Shown here: in pieces, positions 21,037 to 29,867 of the stretch
Layout of the letters: each line of letters opens with the position of its first letter
Position numbering within the stretch: the first letter of the stretch is position 1
Origin: Pseudomonas sp. DG56-2
GTDB taxonomy: Bacteria; Pseudomonadota; Gammaproteobacteria; Pseudomonadales; Pseudomonadaceae
Assembly: GCF_004803755.1 (NCBI RefSeq)
Contig: NZ_CP032311.1
Location: 4,542,501-4,606,500, forward strand
Direction of reading: 5' to 3'
Length of the DNA stretch: 64,000 nucleotides
Notes under the pieces: generated by a model
Database searches by the model: none
What the model was told of the DNA's origin: nothing
What the model saw: the letters and a program-made list of their open reading frames with translations, nothing else
Translations under genes and position numbers: made by a program

Positions 21037-22683
21037 CTATTTCACCGCGCCCAGGTTCGCCTCACTCATGTCGAGCTCCCCCAACACCTCCCGTACTACG
21101 TCGTCGCCTATCTGATGATCACGGTGCAGCTTGTACAGTTCCAGTCGCTGGGCACGCAGCGCACGCAGACGCAGACGCCGCTCCAACAAGTCCATCTGCT
21201 CGGCCAGCGCCTGGGCTTCGGCACTGTCGTTGTAGCTGTCCAACTGATGGCGGTATTCGGCCATCAACCTCGCCTTCAACTCCGCCGCCAATGCAGACTG
21301 CGCGGCGTCCTGAGGCGCACCCGGCTCAACCAGGTCTTCGGCTTCGAGCGCATGGATGGCCGCCTCTGCTGTGCGCCGCCAAGCGTCCTTAGCCTCCTGG
21401 CGCAAGGTGTCATCGGGGCTCTTCGCCACGCCACGCAGCAACAGCGGCAACGCTACGCAAGCCGAAACCAGCGACAACAGAATGACCCCGGCAGCAATGA
21501 AGATCAGCAGGTCTCGCTCCGGAAAAGCCTTGCCCGCACTGATCAACAGCGGCACCGACATAACACCGGCCAAGGTCACCGCGCCACGTACTCCACCGAT
21601 GGTCAGCAACCAGCAGGAGCGGGCATTGGGCACCAGCACCAGATCTTCCTTGCCGCGCCAGCGACGGATCATCCCAATCAAGCGCCAGATGCTTTGTACC
21701 CAGACAAAACGCAGGACCAGCAACACCGCAAAGATCGCTACCACGTCCAGACAACGCCATAGCAAGGTTGGCCACAAGGACGCTTCGTGACTGGTCACAG
21801 CTTTGATGATGTCTGGCAGTTGCAAGCCCAACAACAGGAAGATCAGGCCATTGAAACTGAACTCCAACAGCGACCAGACACTACGATTGAGCAAGCGGGT
21901 GCTGGTCTGCCGAGGTAACAGGTCGAGCCAGCTCTGCATCATGCCCGCCGCCACCGCCGAGAGAATCCCTGAAGCCCCCAGGCGTTCGGCAAGTACATAG
22001 GCGGCAAACGGCAGCAACAGCATGAACACTACGTGGGTCGCTGGGTCATCCCAGCCCCGGGCGATCATCCAGGCGCGCAGGCGCCCAACCAACCAACTCA
22101 ACGCCACACCAATGGCCAGCCCACCGAGTGCAACCAGAACAAAGGTGAAGCTGGCTTCGGCCAGAGAGAACGCTCCAGTGATGGCAGCCGCCAAGGCAAA
22201 CTTGAAAGTCACCAGGCCCGTTGCATCGTTCATGAGCGCTTCGCCCTGGAGCATATGCATCAAGGGCGTTGGCAGACGGTCCTGGGTAATGGCCGATACC
22301 GCCACAGCATCGGTTGGTGACAACACTGCGGCCAAGGCAAAAGCCACTGGCAAAGGAATGCTCGGTAGAATCCAGTGAATGAAGTAGCCAGCTCCGACGA
22401 CCGTGAACAGCACCAGACCCACAGCCAGCGTCAGGATCGGACCGCGCAGACGCCAGAGATCACGCTTGGGCATGCGCCAACCGTCAGCGAAGAGCAAGGG
22501 CGGCAAGAACAGAAAGAGGAACAGTTCAGGGTCAAGCGCCACATGCAAGCCGAGTGTCGGCCAGGCAAGTAATGCGCCAGCGCCGATCTGCACCAGCGGC
22601 AACGGCAACGGGATCACTCGGCCGACAAGTTTGGAGACACTCACCAGCATCAGCAGGATGAGAACGGTGTAGGCTGATTGCAT
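21037..22683 (-). CDS. CPA1-family Na+/H+ antiporter
   Basis: Inner-membrane cation/proton exchanger for pH and sodium homeostasis. The 548-residue protein has about 12 membrane segments in the first 400 residues, including the FLFLPPLLFADGW and ALAAVLSPTDAVAV motifs and GEALMNDATGLVTF with its conserved Asp. The last 130 residues are soluble, charged and probably coiled-coil, as in bacterial NhaP/YjcE proteins. The ATG at 22681-22683 is preceded by AAAGGAAC; a TTG 18 bases upstream lies before that ribosome site and is not used. Substrate preference cannot be read from sequence. Confidence 0.88.
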   Translation of the reverse strand: MQSAYTVLILLMLVSVSKLVGRVIPLPLPLVQIGAGALLAWPTLGLHVALDPELFLFLFLPPLLFADGWRMPKRDLWRLRGPILTLAVGLVLFTVVGAGYFIHWILPSIPLPVAFALAAVLSPTDAVAVSAITQDRLPTPLMHMLQGEALMNDATGLVTFKFALAAAITGAFSLAEASFTFVLVALGGLAIGVALSWLVGRLRAWMIARGWDDPATHVVFMLLLPFAAYVLAERLGASGILSAVAAGMMQSWLDLLPRQTSTRLLNRSVWSLLEFSFNGLIFLLLGLQLPDIIKAVTSHEASLWPTLLWRCLDVVAIFAVLLVLRFVWVQSIWRLIGMIRRWRGKEDLVLVPNARSCWLLTIGGVRGAVTLAGVMSVPLLISAGKAFPERDLLIFIAAGVILLSLVSACVALPLLLRGVAKSPDDTLRQEAKDAWRRTAEAAIHALEAEDLVEPGAPQDAAQSALAAELKARLMAEYRHQLDSYNDSAEAQALAEQMDLLERRLRLRALRAQRLELYKLHRDHQIGDDVVREVLGELDMSEANLGAVK

Positions 22684-22913
22684 ACGGCGTGTTCCTTTCA
22701 ATTCAAACAGTCAACGGCGCACCTTTTGCCCATTTTGGACATTGCCATTGAAACGACATAGTAGCCGTTCAGGCTGCTGACGCACCGCTGCACAAAAGTC
22801 GCAGAGGCTGCCAAAACCTGTAACACAATGCTACAAAGTGCCTCGCCAAGGCCAACCCAACCCGGCCGACCGTGGCATAATCCTTCACCATTTTTTCCCA
22901 GGAGGGGCAAGAC

Positions 22914-23276
22914 ATGACCAAACGCGACACGCCATTGCACCTTTATGGAATCAAGGCCTGCGACACCATGAAGAAAGCCCGTACCTGGCTGGAAGACAAA
23001 GGCCTGGATTACGACTTTCACGATTACAAGACCCAAGGCATCGACCGTGAGAGCCTGACCCGCTGGTGCACCGAGCACGGCTGGGAGACAGTCCTCAATC
23101 GTGCCGGCACGACCTTCCGCAAGCTTGAAGACGCCCAGAAGGCCGACCTCGACCAGAACAAAGCCATCGAACTGATGCTAGCCCAACCGTCGATGATCAA
23201 GCGCCCGGTGCTCGACCTTGGCGAACGGACCCTTGTCGGTTTCAAGCCAGACCTGTACGCGGCCGCCCTCCAGTAA
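22914..23276 (+). CDS. ArsC/Spx-family thioredoxin-fold protein (YffB type)
   Basis: Small cytoplasmic protein of the arsenate reductase/Spx superfamily, function unproven. The 120-residue protein has a single cysteine, Cys16 in GIKACDTMKKA, in the position of the ArsC catalytic cysteine, and the C-terminal PSMIKRPVLD block with the cis-Pro and Arg expected for the fold. Other ArsC cysteines are missing, so true arsenate reduction is unlikely. An AGGAGG sequence precedes the ATG by about 8 bases. It lies 42 bases upstream of dapD and probably shares its transcript. Confidence 0.88.
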   Translation: MTKRDTPLHLYGIKACDTMKKARTWLEDKGLDYDFHDYKTQGIDRESLTRWCTEHGWETVLNRAGTTFRKLEDAQKADLDQNKAIELMLAQPSMIKRPVLDLGERTLVGFKPDLYAAALQ

Positions 23277-23318
23277 CGCGGCGCCACGCTTTCACTCTAA
23301 TTCGCAAGAGGTAACTGC

Positions 23319-24353
23319 ATGTCCACTACTCTGTTCAGCCTGGCCTTCGGTGTCGGCACCCAGAACCGTCAAGGCGCCTGGCTGGAAGTCTTCTACGCTC
23401 AACCACTGATCAACCCGAGCGCCGAACTGGTCGCCGCGATCACCCCAGTGCTGGGCTATGAAGGCGGCAACCAGGCCATCGCCTTCAGCAACACCCAGGC
23501 GGCACAGCTGGCTGACGCCCTCAAGGGTGTCGACGCTGCCCAGGCGGCTCTCCTGACCCGCCTAGCCGAAAGCAACAAACCCCTGGTCGCCACGGTACTG
23601 GCAGAAGACGCTGCCTTGACCTCGACACCAGAGGCGTACCTGAAGCTGCATCTGCTTTCGCATCGCCTGGTCAAACCCCACGGCCTGAGCCTGGCGGGCA
23701 TCTTCCCGCTGCTGCCGAACGTGGCCTGGACCAGCCAGGGCGCCGTCGACTTGGCCGAACTGGCCGGACAACAACTGGAAGCGCGCCTCAAAGGCGAGCT
23801 GCTGGAAGTATTCTCGGTAGACAAGTTCCCGAAAATGACCGACTACGTCGTGCCGGCCGGCGTTCGTATCGCCGACAGCGCCCGCGTGCGCCTGGGCGCC
23901 TACATCGGCGAAGGCACCACCATCATGCACGAAGGTTTCGTCAACTTTAACGCCGGCACCGAAGGCCCTGGCATGATCGAAGGCCGCGTCTCGGCTGGCG
24001 TATTCGTCGGCAAGGGTTCGGACCTCGGCGGCGGTTGCTCGACCATGGGCACCCTGTCGGGCGGCGGCAACATTGTGATCAAGGTCGGCGAAGGCTGCCT
24101 GATCGGCGCAAACGCCGGTATCGGCATTCCGCTGGGCGACCGCAATACCGTTGAAGCCGGTCTGTACATCACTGCCGGTACCAAGGTGAACCTGCTGGAC
24201 GAGAACAACCAACTGGTCAAGGTCGTCAAGGCCCGTGATCTGGCTGGCCAGACCGACCTTCTGTTCCGTCGTAACTCGCTGAACGGCGCCGTGGAGTGCA
24301 AAACTCACAAGTCGGCGATCGAGCTGAACGAAGCGCTGCACGCTCACAACTAA
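23319..24353 (+). CDS. dapD: tetrahydrodipicolinate N-succinyltransferase
   Basis: Succinylates tetrahydrodipicolinate using succinyl-CoA, the first step of the succinylase branch to diaminopimelate. The 344-residue protein is the long form typical of Pseudomonas and actinobacteria, with an N-terminal extra domain of about 150 residues, then a hexapeptide left-handed helix with VRLGAYIGEGTTIMHEGFVN and GIGIPLGDRNTVEAGLY. A clear terminator hairpin follows the stop. Confidence 0.95.
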   Translation: MSTTLFSLAFGVGTQNRQGAWLEVFYAQPLINPSAELVAAITPVLGYEGGNQAIAFSNTQAAQLADALKGVDAAQAALLTRLAESNKPLVATVLAEDAALTSTPEAYLKLHLLSHRLVKPHGLSLAGIFPLLPNVAWTSQGAVDLAELAGQQLEARLKGELLEVFSVDKFPKMTDYVVPAGVRIADSARVRLGAYIGEGTTIMHEGFVNFNAGTEGPGMIEGRVSAGVFVGKGSDLGGGCSTMGTLSGGGNIVIKVGEGCLIGANAGIGIPLGDRNTVEAGLYITAGTKVNLLDENNQLVKVVKARDLAGQTDLLFRRNSLNGAVECKTHKSAIELNEALHAHN

Positions 24354-24362
24354 GTGGTACCA

Positions 24363-24393
24363 TCGGGTCTGGCCTAACGCCAGGCCCGATTTT
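24363..24393 (+). terminator. dapD terminator
   Basis: An 11-bp stem with one G-U pair (TCGGGTCTGGC / GCCAGGCCCGA) is followed directly by TTTT. It lies between the dapD stop and the csdA start, so csdA probably needs its own promoter or readthrough. Confidence 0.8.
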
Positions 24394-24407
24394 CAGGTCC
24401 GACCATC

Positions 24408-25613
24408 ATGTTCCAGCCTTCCCCGTGGCGCGCTGATTTTCCAGCCATCGCCGCTCTGCAGCGCCAGCACCAGACCTACCTGGACAACGCTGCTACCACG
24501 CAAAAACCGCAAATTCTGCTCGATGCCTTGAGCCATTATTACGGTCATGGTGCTGCCAATGTGCATCGTGCCCAACACCTTCCTGGCGCTCTCGCTACTC
24601 AGGCGTTTGAACGAAGCCGGGAGAAAGTTGCAGGTTGGCTGAATGCCAGCGATGCACAACAAATCGTTTTCACCCACGGCGCCACATCAGCGTTGAACTT
24701 GCTGGCCTACGGCCTGGAAAGTGGGTTTGAAAGCGGGGATGAAATCGCCATCAGTGCGCTGGAACACCATGCCAACCTGTTGCCGTGGCAACAATTGGCC
24801 CATCGCCGTGGCCTCAAGCTGGTAGTTCTGCCCTTGGACAGCCGCGGTCTGATTGATCTTGAGGCTGCACTGCAATTGATTGGCCCGCGCACCCGACTGT
24901 TGGCAGTCAGCCAACTGTCCAACGTGCTCGGCGCCTGGCAGCCACTTGCCCCGCTGTTGGCTCACGCCCGCGCGCAAGGGACGCTGACCGTCGTCGACGG
25001 CGCCCAGGGGGTGGTCCATGCTCGCCAGGATGTACAACAGCTCGGTTGCGATTTCTATGTATTCTCCAGCCACAAACTCTACGGTCCGGACGGGGTTGGC
25101 GTGCTCTACGGCCGCAGCGAGGCGCTGGCCCGCCTGAAACATTGGCAGTACGGTGGCGAGATGGTCCATGTGGCCGACTACCAGAGCGCCAGCTTCCGCA
25201 CGGCGCCTCTCGGCTTCGAAGCCGGCACGCCGCCAATTGCCGGCGTCATCGGCCTGGGCGCCAGCCTGGACTACCTTACAGGGCTCGATGCCAATGCGGT
25301 TTGCGCGCACGAAGCCAGCCTGCACCGCAGTCTTTTGCGCGGATTGAATGATCGCGAAGGCATCCGTCTGTTGGGTCAACCACAGTTGGCATTGGCCAGC
25401 TTCGTCATCGAAGGTGTACACAACGCCGACCTTGCACACATGCTGACCGAACAGGGGATCGCCGTACGCGCAGGGCACCACTGCGCCATGCCGCTGCTCA
25501 AGTCCCTGGGCCTGGACGGCGCGATTCGGGTGTCGCTGGCCTTGTACAACGACTCAGACGACCTACAGCGCTTCTTCGAGGCACTGGATCAAGCTCTGGA
25601 GCTGCTGCGATGA
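24408..25613 (+). CDS. csdA: cysteine desulfurase CsdA (SufS-like)
   Basis: PLP enzyme that takes sulfur from cysteine as an enzyme-bound persulfide. The 401-residue group II desulfurase has the PLP Lys223 in SSHKLYGPDGVGVLYG and the persulfide Cys359 in RAGHHCAMP. Its stop overlaps the csdE start (ATGA), and tcdA (csdL) lies next door, matching the CsdA-CsdE-CsdL sulfur-transfer set that modifies t6A in tRNA to its cyclic form. Confidence 0.93.
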   Translation: MFQPSPWRADFPAIAALQRQHQTYLDNAATTQKPQILLDALSHYYGHGAANVHRAQHLPGALATQAFERSREKVAGWLNASDAQQIVFTHGATSALNLLAYGLESGFESGDEIAISALEHHANLLPWQQLAHRRGLKLVVLPLDSRGLIDLEAALQLIGPRTRLLAVSQLSNVLGAWQPLAPLLAHARAQGTLTVVDGAQGVVHARQDVQQLGCDFYVFSSHKLYGPDGVGVLYGRSEALARLKHWQYGGEMVHVADYQSASFRTAPLGFEAGTPPIAGVIGLGASLDYLTGLDANAVCAHEASLHRSLLRGLNDREGIRLLGQPQLALASFVIEGVHNADLAHMLTEQGIAVRAGHHCAMPLLKSLGLDGAIRVSLALYNDSDDLQRFFEALDQALELLR

Positions 25614-26026
25614 ACCTGTCCGAGAGTGCCCAGAACGCGTTGCTCAGCTTCGAGCAAGCGGCTGGCTGGGAGCAGCGCGCGCGCTTGCTGATGCAATGGG
25701 GTGAGCGCCTGGCGCCATTGAGCGATGCGCAAAAATCGGAAGCCAACCGGGTTCATGGCTGTGAAAGCCAGGTCTGGCTGGTTGCCGAGCAGGAAGATGG
25801 GATTTGGCGCTTCAAAGGTGCCAGCGATGCCCGAATCATCCGCGGTCTACTGGCGCTGCTGCTGGTACGAGTAGAAGGGTTGACCAGTGCCGAGCTGCAA
25901 CAACTCGATCTGCCCGGCTGGTTCAATCAGCTAGGACTCGGTCGCCAGCTTTCCCCTTCGCGCAGCAACGGTCTGAATGCCGTGTTGCAGCGTATGGCTC
26001 AGCTTGCCGCTGGCAACTTAGCCTGA
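25610..26026 (+). CDS. csdE: SufE-family sulfur acceptor CsdE
   Basis: Accepts persulfide sulfur from CsdA and passes it on. The 138-residue protein has the SufE signature VHGCESQVWL with acceptor Cys51, and the DARIIRGLLALLL helix region. The start forms a 4-base overlap with csdA, implying translational coupling. Its last 28 bases overlap the 3' end of the convergent tcdA gene. Confidence 0.93.
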   Translation: MNLSESAQNALLSFEQAAGWEQRARLLMQWGERLAPLSDAQKSEANRVHGCESQVWLVAEQEDGIWRFKGASDARIIRGLLALLLVRVEGLTSAELQQLDLPGWFNQLGLGRQLSPSRSNGLNAVLQRMAQLAAGNLA

Positions 26027-26820
26027 CGCTCACTTGGGCGACGCGCACCCGCTACCAGTTTTTCCACCGCCTTGCTGGCGGCAACCATGCCGAACGTCGC
26101 CGTGACCATCATCACGGCACCAAAACCGCCTGAACAATCAAGCTTGACGCCTTCACCGACAAAACTCTTCTGCAGACACACGCTGCCATCCCCCTTGGGG
26201 TAGCGCAGCTGCTCGGTGGAGAACACACAGGGTACGCTGTAGTTGCGGGTGACCGTGCGCGAAAAGCCATAGTCGCGACGCAAGGTTGAACGCACTCGCG
26301 AGGCCAGCGGGTCGTTGAAGGTCTTGTTCAGGTCGGCAACGCGGATCTGGGTAGGATCAATCTGCCCTCCGGCACCACCGGTGCTGATAATGGTGACCTT
26401 GTGGCGCTTGCACCAACCGATGAGCGCCGCCTTGGCCATGACACTATCGATACAGTCGATCACGCAGTCGATGTGCTCGCCGATATATTCAGGAAGCGTT
26501 TCCTTGGTCACGAAATCAACCACCGCATGCACCTTGCACGCAGGGTTGATGGCGCGCAGACGCTCAGCCATGACTTCAGCCTTGGCGCGACCAATGCTGC
26601 CTTCCAGGGCATGCAACTGACGATTGGTGTTGCTGACGCAAACATCATCGAGGTCGAACAGCGATATTTCCCCCACACCGCTTCGCGCCATGGCTTCAGC
26701 TGCCCAGGAGCCAACACCGCCGATACCGACGATAGCCACATGGGCCTCGCGCAGGCGCTGTAGGCCGTTGTCACCGTATAACCGGGCAACACCGGCAAAG
26801 CGTGGATCATCTGTACTCAT
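25999..26820 (-). CDS. tcdA: tRNA cyclic N6-threonylcarbamoyladenosine synthase
   Basis: E1-like, ATP-dependent dehydratase that cyclises t6A37 in tRNA; also known as CsdL. The 273-residue protein has the nucleotide-binding VGIGGVGSWAAEAMARSG near residues 31-48, LFDLDDVCVSNTNRQ and a CIDSVMAKAALI block. The ATG at 26818-26820 gives the conserved MSTDDPRFAG opening; an upstream in-frame extension of 28 residues is not conserved. A TATAAT on the minus strand at 26848-26853 is a likely -10, just 27 bases before the start. Confidence 0.93.
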   Translation of the reverse strand: MSTDDPRFAGVARLYGDNGLQRLREAHVAIVGIGGVGSWAAEAMARSGVGEISLFDLDDVCVSNTNRQLHALEGSIGRAKAEVMAERLRAINPACKVHAVVDFVTKETLPEYIGEHIDCVIDCIDSVMAKAALIGWCKRHKVTIISTGGAGGQIDPTQIRVADLNKTFNDPLASRVRSTLRRDYGFSRTVTRNYSVPCVFSTEQLRYPKGDGSVCLQKSFVGEGVKLDCSGGFGAVMMVTATFGMVAASKAVEKLVAGARRPSERQAKLPAAS

Positions 26821-26847
26821 GGCCAAACCCCGAAAAAACCGGCGCGC

Positions 26848-26868
26848 ATTATAGGCCTCTTGAGGCCT
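26848..26868 (-). promoter_or_regulatory. candidate tcdA -10 box with overlapping hairpin
   Basis: A perfect TATAAT reads on the minus strand at 26848-26853. The adjoining 26853-26868 is a 7-bp inverted repeat (AGGCCTC/GAGGCCT). No strong -35 is visible, so the call rests mainly on the -10 and its position. Confidence 0.45.
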
Positions 26869-27109
26869 GATGCCATCCCGCTTCGGACCAGTCGCCTTGG
26901 CCACATTAGGAATGTCGGCGGTATTCCTGCTTTAATGTGCCACGCAACCCCTGGTCCAGGACGACAACAGCACGGGCCTCAGAACTTCAACGCTTGAAGT
27001 CTATCTAACCTTCTGCGCCCACCTTTGCCTACACAGCATAGGCGCTCGTACAGCAGGAATAGCGCCATGTGGCGCTCGCCCGTTCCACCTTTCGGAACCC
27101 GAACTATCT

Positions 27110-29701
27110 ATGTCATCGCGTAAATTTGGTATCAACCTGGTAATAGTCATGGCCATCGCCGCGCTATTTACCGGGTTCTGGGCGCTGATCAACCGCCCGG
27201 TTTCCGCACCCAACTGGCCGGAGCAGATTTCCGGTTTCTCCTACTCGCCGTTTCGCCTCGGAGAAAGCCCACAAAAAGGCCAGTACCCCACTGAGGACGA
27301 GCTGCGCCAGGACCTGGAACAGCTGAGCAAGCTGACCGACAGTATTCGTATTTATACCGTTGAAGGCACCCAGGCCGACATTCCGCGCCTGGCCGAAGAG
27401 TTCGGCCTGCGGGTAACCCTTGGCGTGTGGATCAGTCCGGATCTTGAGCGCAATGAGCGGGAAATACAGAAAGCCATCGAACTGGCCAACAGTTCGCGCA
27501 GCGTTGTGCGGGTGATGGTCGGTAACGAAGCCCTGTTCCGTGAGGAAATCACCCCCGAAGCCCTGATTCAGTATCTGGATCGCGTGCGTGCGGCGGTGAA
27601 GGTGCCGGTGACCACCAGTGAACAGTGGCATATCTGGAAAGAACACCCGGAGTTGGCCAAACACGTTGACCTGATTGCCGCGCACATCCTGCCGTACTGG
27701 GAGTTCATCCCGATGAAGGATGCCGGTCAATTCGTACTCGACCGTGCCCGCGACCTCAAACAACAATTCCCACGTAAACCGCTTCTGCTTTCGGAAGTCG
27801 GCTGGCCAAGCAATGGCCGCATGCGTGGCGGCGCCGACGCAACCCAGGCTGACCAGGCCATTTACCTGCGCACCCTGGTCAACAAGCTCAACCGCCAGGG
27901 CTACAACTACTTCGTCATCGAGGCCTACGACCAGCCTTGGAAGGCCAGCGATGAAGGTTCGGTTGGCGCCTACTGGGGCGTGTTCAACGCCGCCCGCCAG
28001 CAAAAATTCAACTTCGAAGGCCCGGTAGTGGCCATTCCGCAATGGCGGGTCCTGGCCGTGGGCTCAGTGGTGTTGGCGATGCTGTCGCTGACCTTGCTAC
28101 TGATCGACGGCTCGGCCCTGCGTCAGCGCGGGCGTACATTCCTGACCTTCATCGCCTTTCTCTGTGGGTCGGTGCTGGTGTGGATCGGCTACGACTACAG
28201 CCAACAATACAGCACCTGGTTCAGCCTGACGGTAGGCTTTTTGCTTGCGCTCGGTGCGCTGGGGGTGTTCATCGTATTGCTGACCGAGGCCCATGAACTG
28301 GCCGAAGCCGTGTGGATTCACAAACGGCGCCGGGAGTTCTTGCCGGTGCAGGCCGACAGCGCCTACCGACCTAAAGTCTCGGTGCATGTACCGTGCTACA
28401 ACGAGCCGCCAGAGATGGTCAAACAGACCCTCAACGCTCTGGCAGCACTGGACTATCCGGATTACGAAGTGTTGATCATCGACAACAACACCAAGGACCC
28501 GGCGGTTTGGGAGCCGATCAAGGCACACTGTGAAATGCTCGGTGAACGCTTCAAGTTTTTCCACGTAGCACCCCTGGCCGGCTTCAAGGGTGGCGCACTG
28601 AATTACCTGATTCCGCACACAGCCAAGGATGCCGAGGTGATCGCAGTGATCGACTCCGACTACTGTGTGGACCGCAACTGGCTCAAGCACATGGTGCCGC
28701 ATTTCGCCGATCCGAAAATCGCCGTGGTGCAGTCGCCGCAGGACTATCGCGACCAGAACGAAAGCACCTTCAAGAAGCTGTGCTACAGCGAGTACAAGGG
28801 CTTCTTCCATATTGGCATGGTAACCCGCAATGATCGTGACGCGATCATCCAGCACGGCACCATGACCATGACCCGGCGCTCGGTGCTTGAAGAACTGGGC
28901 TGGGCCGACTGGTGCATCTGCGAAGACGCTGAACTGGGCCTGCGCGTGTTCGAGAAAGGCTACTCGGCAGCCTACTCCCATGAGAGCTACGGCAAAGGCC
29001 TGATGCCGGACACTTTCATCGACTTCAAGAAGCAGCGTTTCCGCTGGGCCTATGGCGCCATCCAGATCATCAAGCGCCATGCTGCCAGCCTATTGCGTGG
29101 CAAGGACTCGGAGCTCACCCGTGGGCAGCGCTATCACTTCCTGGCAGGTTGGCTGCCATGGATTGCCGACGGCATGAATATCTTCTTTACCGTCGGTGCG
29201 CTGCTCTGGTCTGCCGCGATGATCATCGTGCCGCAACGGGTCGACCCACCGTTGCTGATCTTCGCCATTCCACCCCTGGCACTGTTTGTGTTCAAGGTCG
29301 GCAAGATCGTGTTCCTCTACCGCCGCGCGGTCGGGGTCAATCTCAAGGACGCCTTCGCCGCGGCCCTGGCCGGTCTGGCGTTGTCGCACACCATTGCCAA
29401 GGCCGTGCTCTACGGCTTCTTCACCAGCAGCATTCCGTTCTTCCGCACGCCCAAGAATGCCGACAGCCACGGCTTGCTGGTGGCGCTCTCCGAGGCCCGC
29501 GAAGAATTGTTCATCATGCTGCTGCTTTGGGGAGCTGCTGCCGGGATCTACCTGGTCCAGGGCCTGCCGAGCAATGACATGCGCTTCTGGGTGACCATGC
29601 TGCTGGTACAGTCGCTGCCCTACCTGGCGGCGCTGATCATGGCCATGCTGTCGTCATTGCCCAAGCCGGTGAGTGCCGTCCAGCCGGCCCAAGCCTCCTG
29701 A
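27110..29701 (+). CDS. ndvB: NdvB-type beta-glucan synthase (GH17-GT2 fusion)
   Basis: Membrane enzyme that makes periplasmic beta-(1,3)-glucans; the P. aeruginosa counterpart is linked to biofilm antibiotic tolerance. The 863-residue protein has one N-terminal membrane anchor, a GH17-like domain (about residues 40-300, with VGNEALFRE and LLLSEVGWPSNGR catalytic-Glu blocks), two or three membrane helices (about 310-395), a GT2 domain with IDSDYCVD, EDAELGL and QRFRW, and a C-terminal membrane cluster. A 6-bp perfect hairpin (27061-27076) lies 33 bases before the start. The 289-base gap upstream holds no gene. Confidence 0.88.
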   Translation: MSSRKFGINLVIVMAIAALFTGFWALINRPVSAPNWPEQISGFSYSPFRLGESPQKGQYPTEDELRQDLEQLSKLTDSIRIYTVEGTQADIPRLAEEFGLRVTLGVWISPDLERNEREIQKAIELANSSRSVVRVMVGNEALFREEITPEALIQYLDRVRAAVKVPVTTSEQWHIWKEHPELAKHVDLIAAHILPYWEFIPMKDAGQFVLDRARDLKQQFPRKPLLLSEVGWPSNGRMRGGADATQADQAIYLRTLVNKLNRQGYNYFVIEAYDQPWKASDEGSVGAYWGVFNAARQQKFNFEGPVVAIPQWRVLAVGSVVLAMLSLTLLLIDGSALRQRGRTFLTFIAFLCGSVLVWIGYDYSQQYSTWFSLTVGFLLALGALGVFIVLLTEAHELAEAVWIHKRRREFLPVQADSAYRPKVSVHVPCYNEPPEMVKQTLNALAALDYPDYEVLIIDNNTKDPAVWEPIKAHCEMLGERFKFFHVAPLAGFKGGALNYLIPHTAKDAEVIAVIDSDYCVDRNWLKHMVPHFADPKIAVVQSPQDYRDQNESTFKKLCYSEYKGFFHIGMVTRNDRDAIIQHGTMTMTRRSVLEELGWADWCICEDAELGLRVFEKGYSAAYSHESYGKGLMPDTFIDFKKQRFRWAYGAIQIIKRHAASLLRGKDSELTRGQRYHFLAGWLPWIADGMNIFFTVGALLWSAAMIIVPQRVDPPLLIFAIPPLALFVFKVGKIVFLYRRAVGVNLKDAFAAALAGLALSHTIAKAVLYGFFTSSIPFFRTPKNADSHGLLVALSEAREELFIMLLLWGAAAGIYLVQGLPSNDMRFWVTMLLVQSLPYLAALIMAMLSSLPKPVSAVQPAQAS

Positions 29702-29726
29702 GCGCACTCGGTACGAATGGGCCTGC

Positions 29727-29761
29727 CCTGCGATGTGATCTGCAACACATCGCATCGCAGG
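29727..29761. repeat. imperfect inverted repeat after ndvB
   Basis: CCTGCGATGTG pairs with CACATCGCATCGCAGG across an 8-base loop, leaving a small bulge. It resembles a degenerate REP element or a terminator without a T-run. The remaining gap to dapE (29762-29867) shows no gene. Confidence 0.5.
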
Positions 29762-29867
29762 CCATTCCCGCTCCTGCTCACGCTTACCGGCAACCCTCAC
29801 TTGATCGTTTTGCTATAAGATAACGCCCCTCGAATTCGTGCCCTGCCTTGCCCCCGGAGTTCCTTCA

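Noticed and set aside
22684..22701. TTG start for the antiporter
   Set aside because: The TTG lies in the ribosome binding region; the ATG at 22681-22683 has AAAGGAAC at proper spacing.
22914..23276. Arsenate reductase
   Set aside because: Only the first ArsC cysteine is present and there are no ars genes nearby; a YffB-like role fits better.
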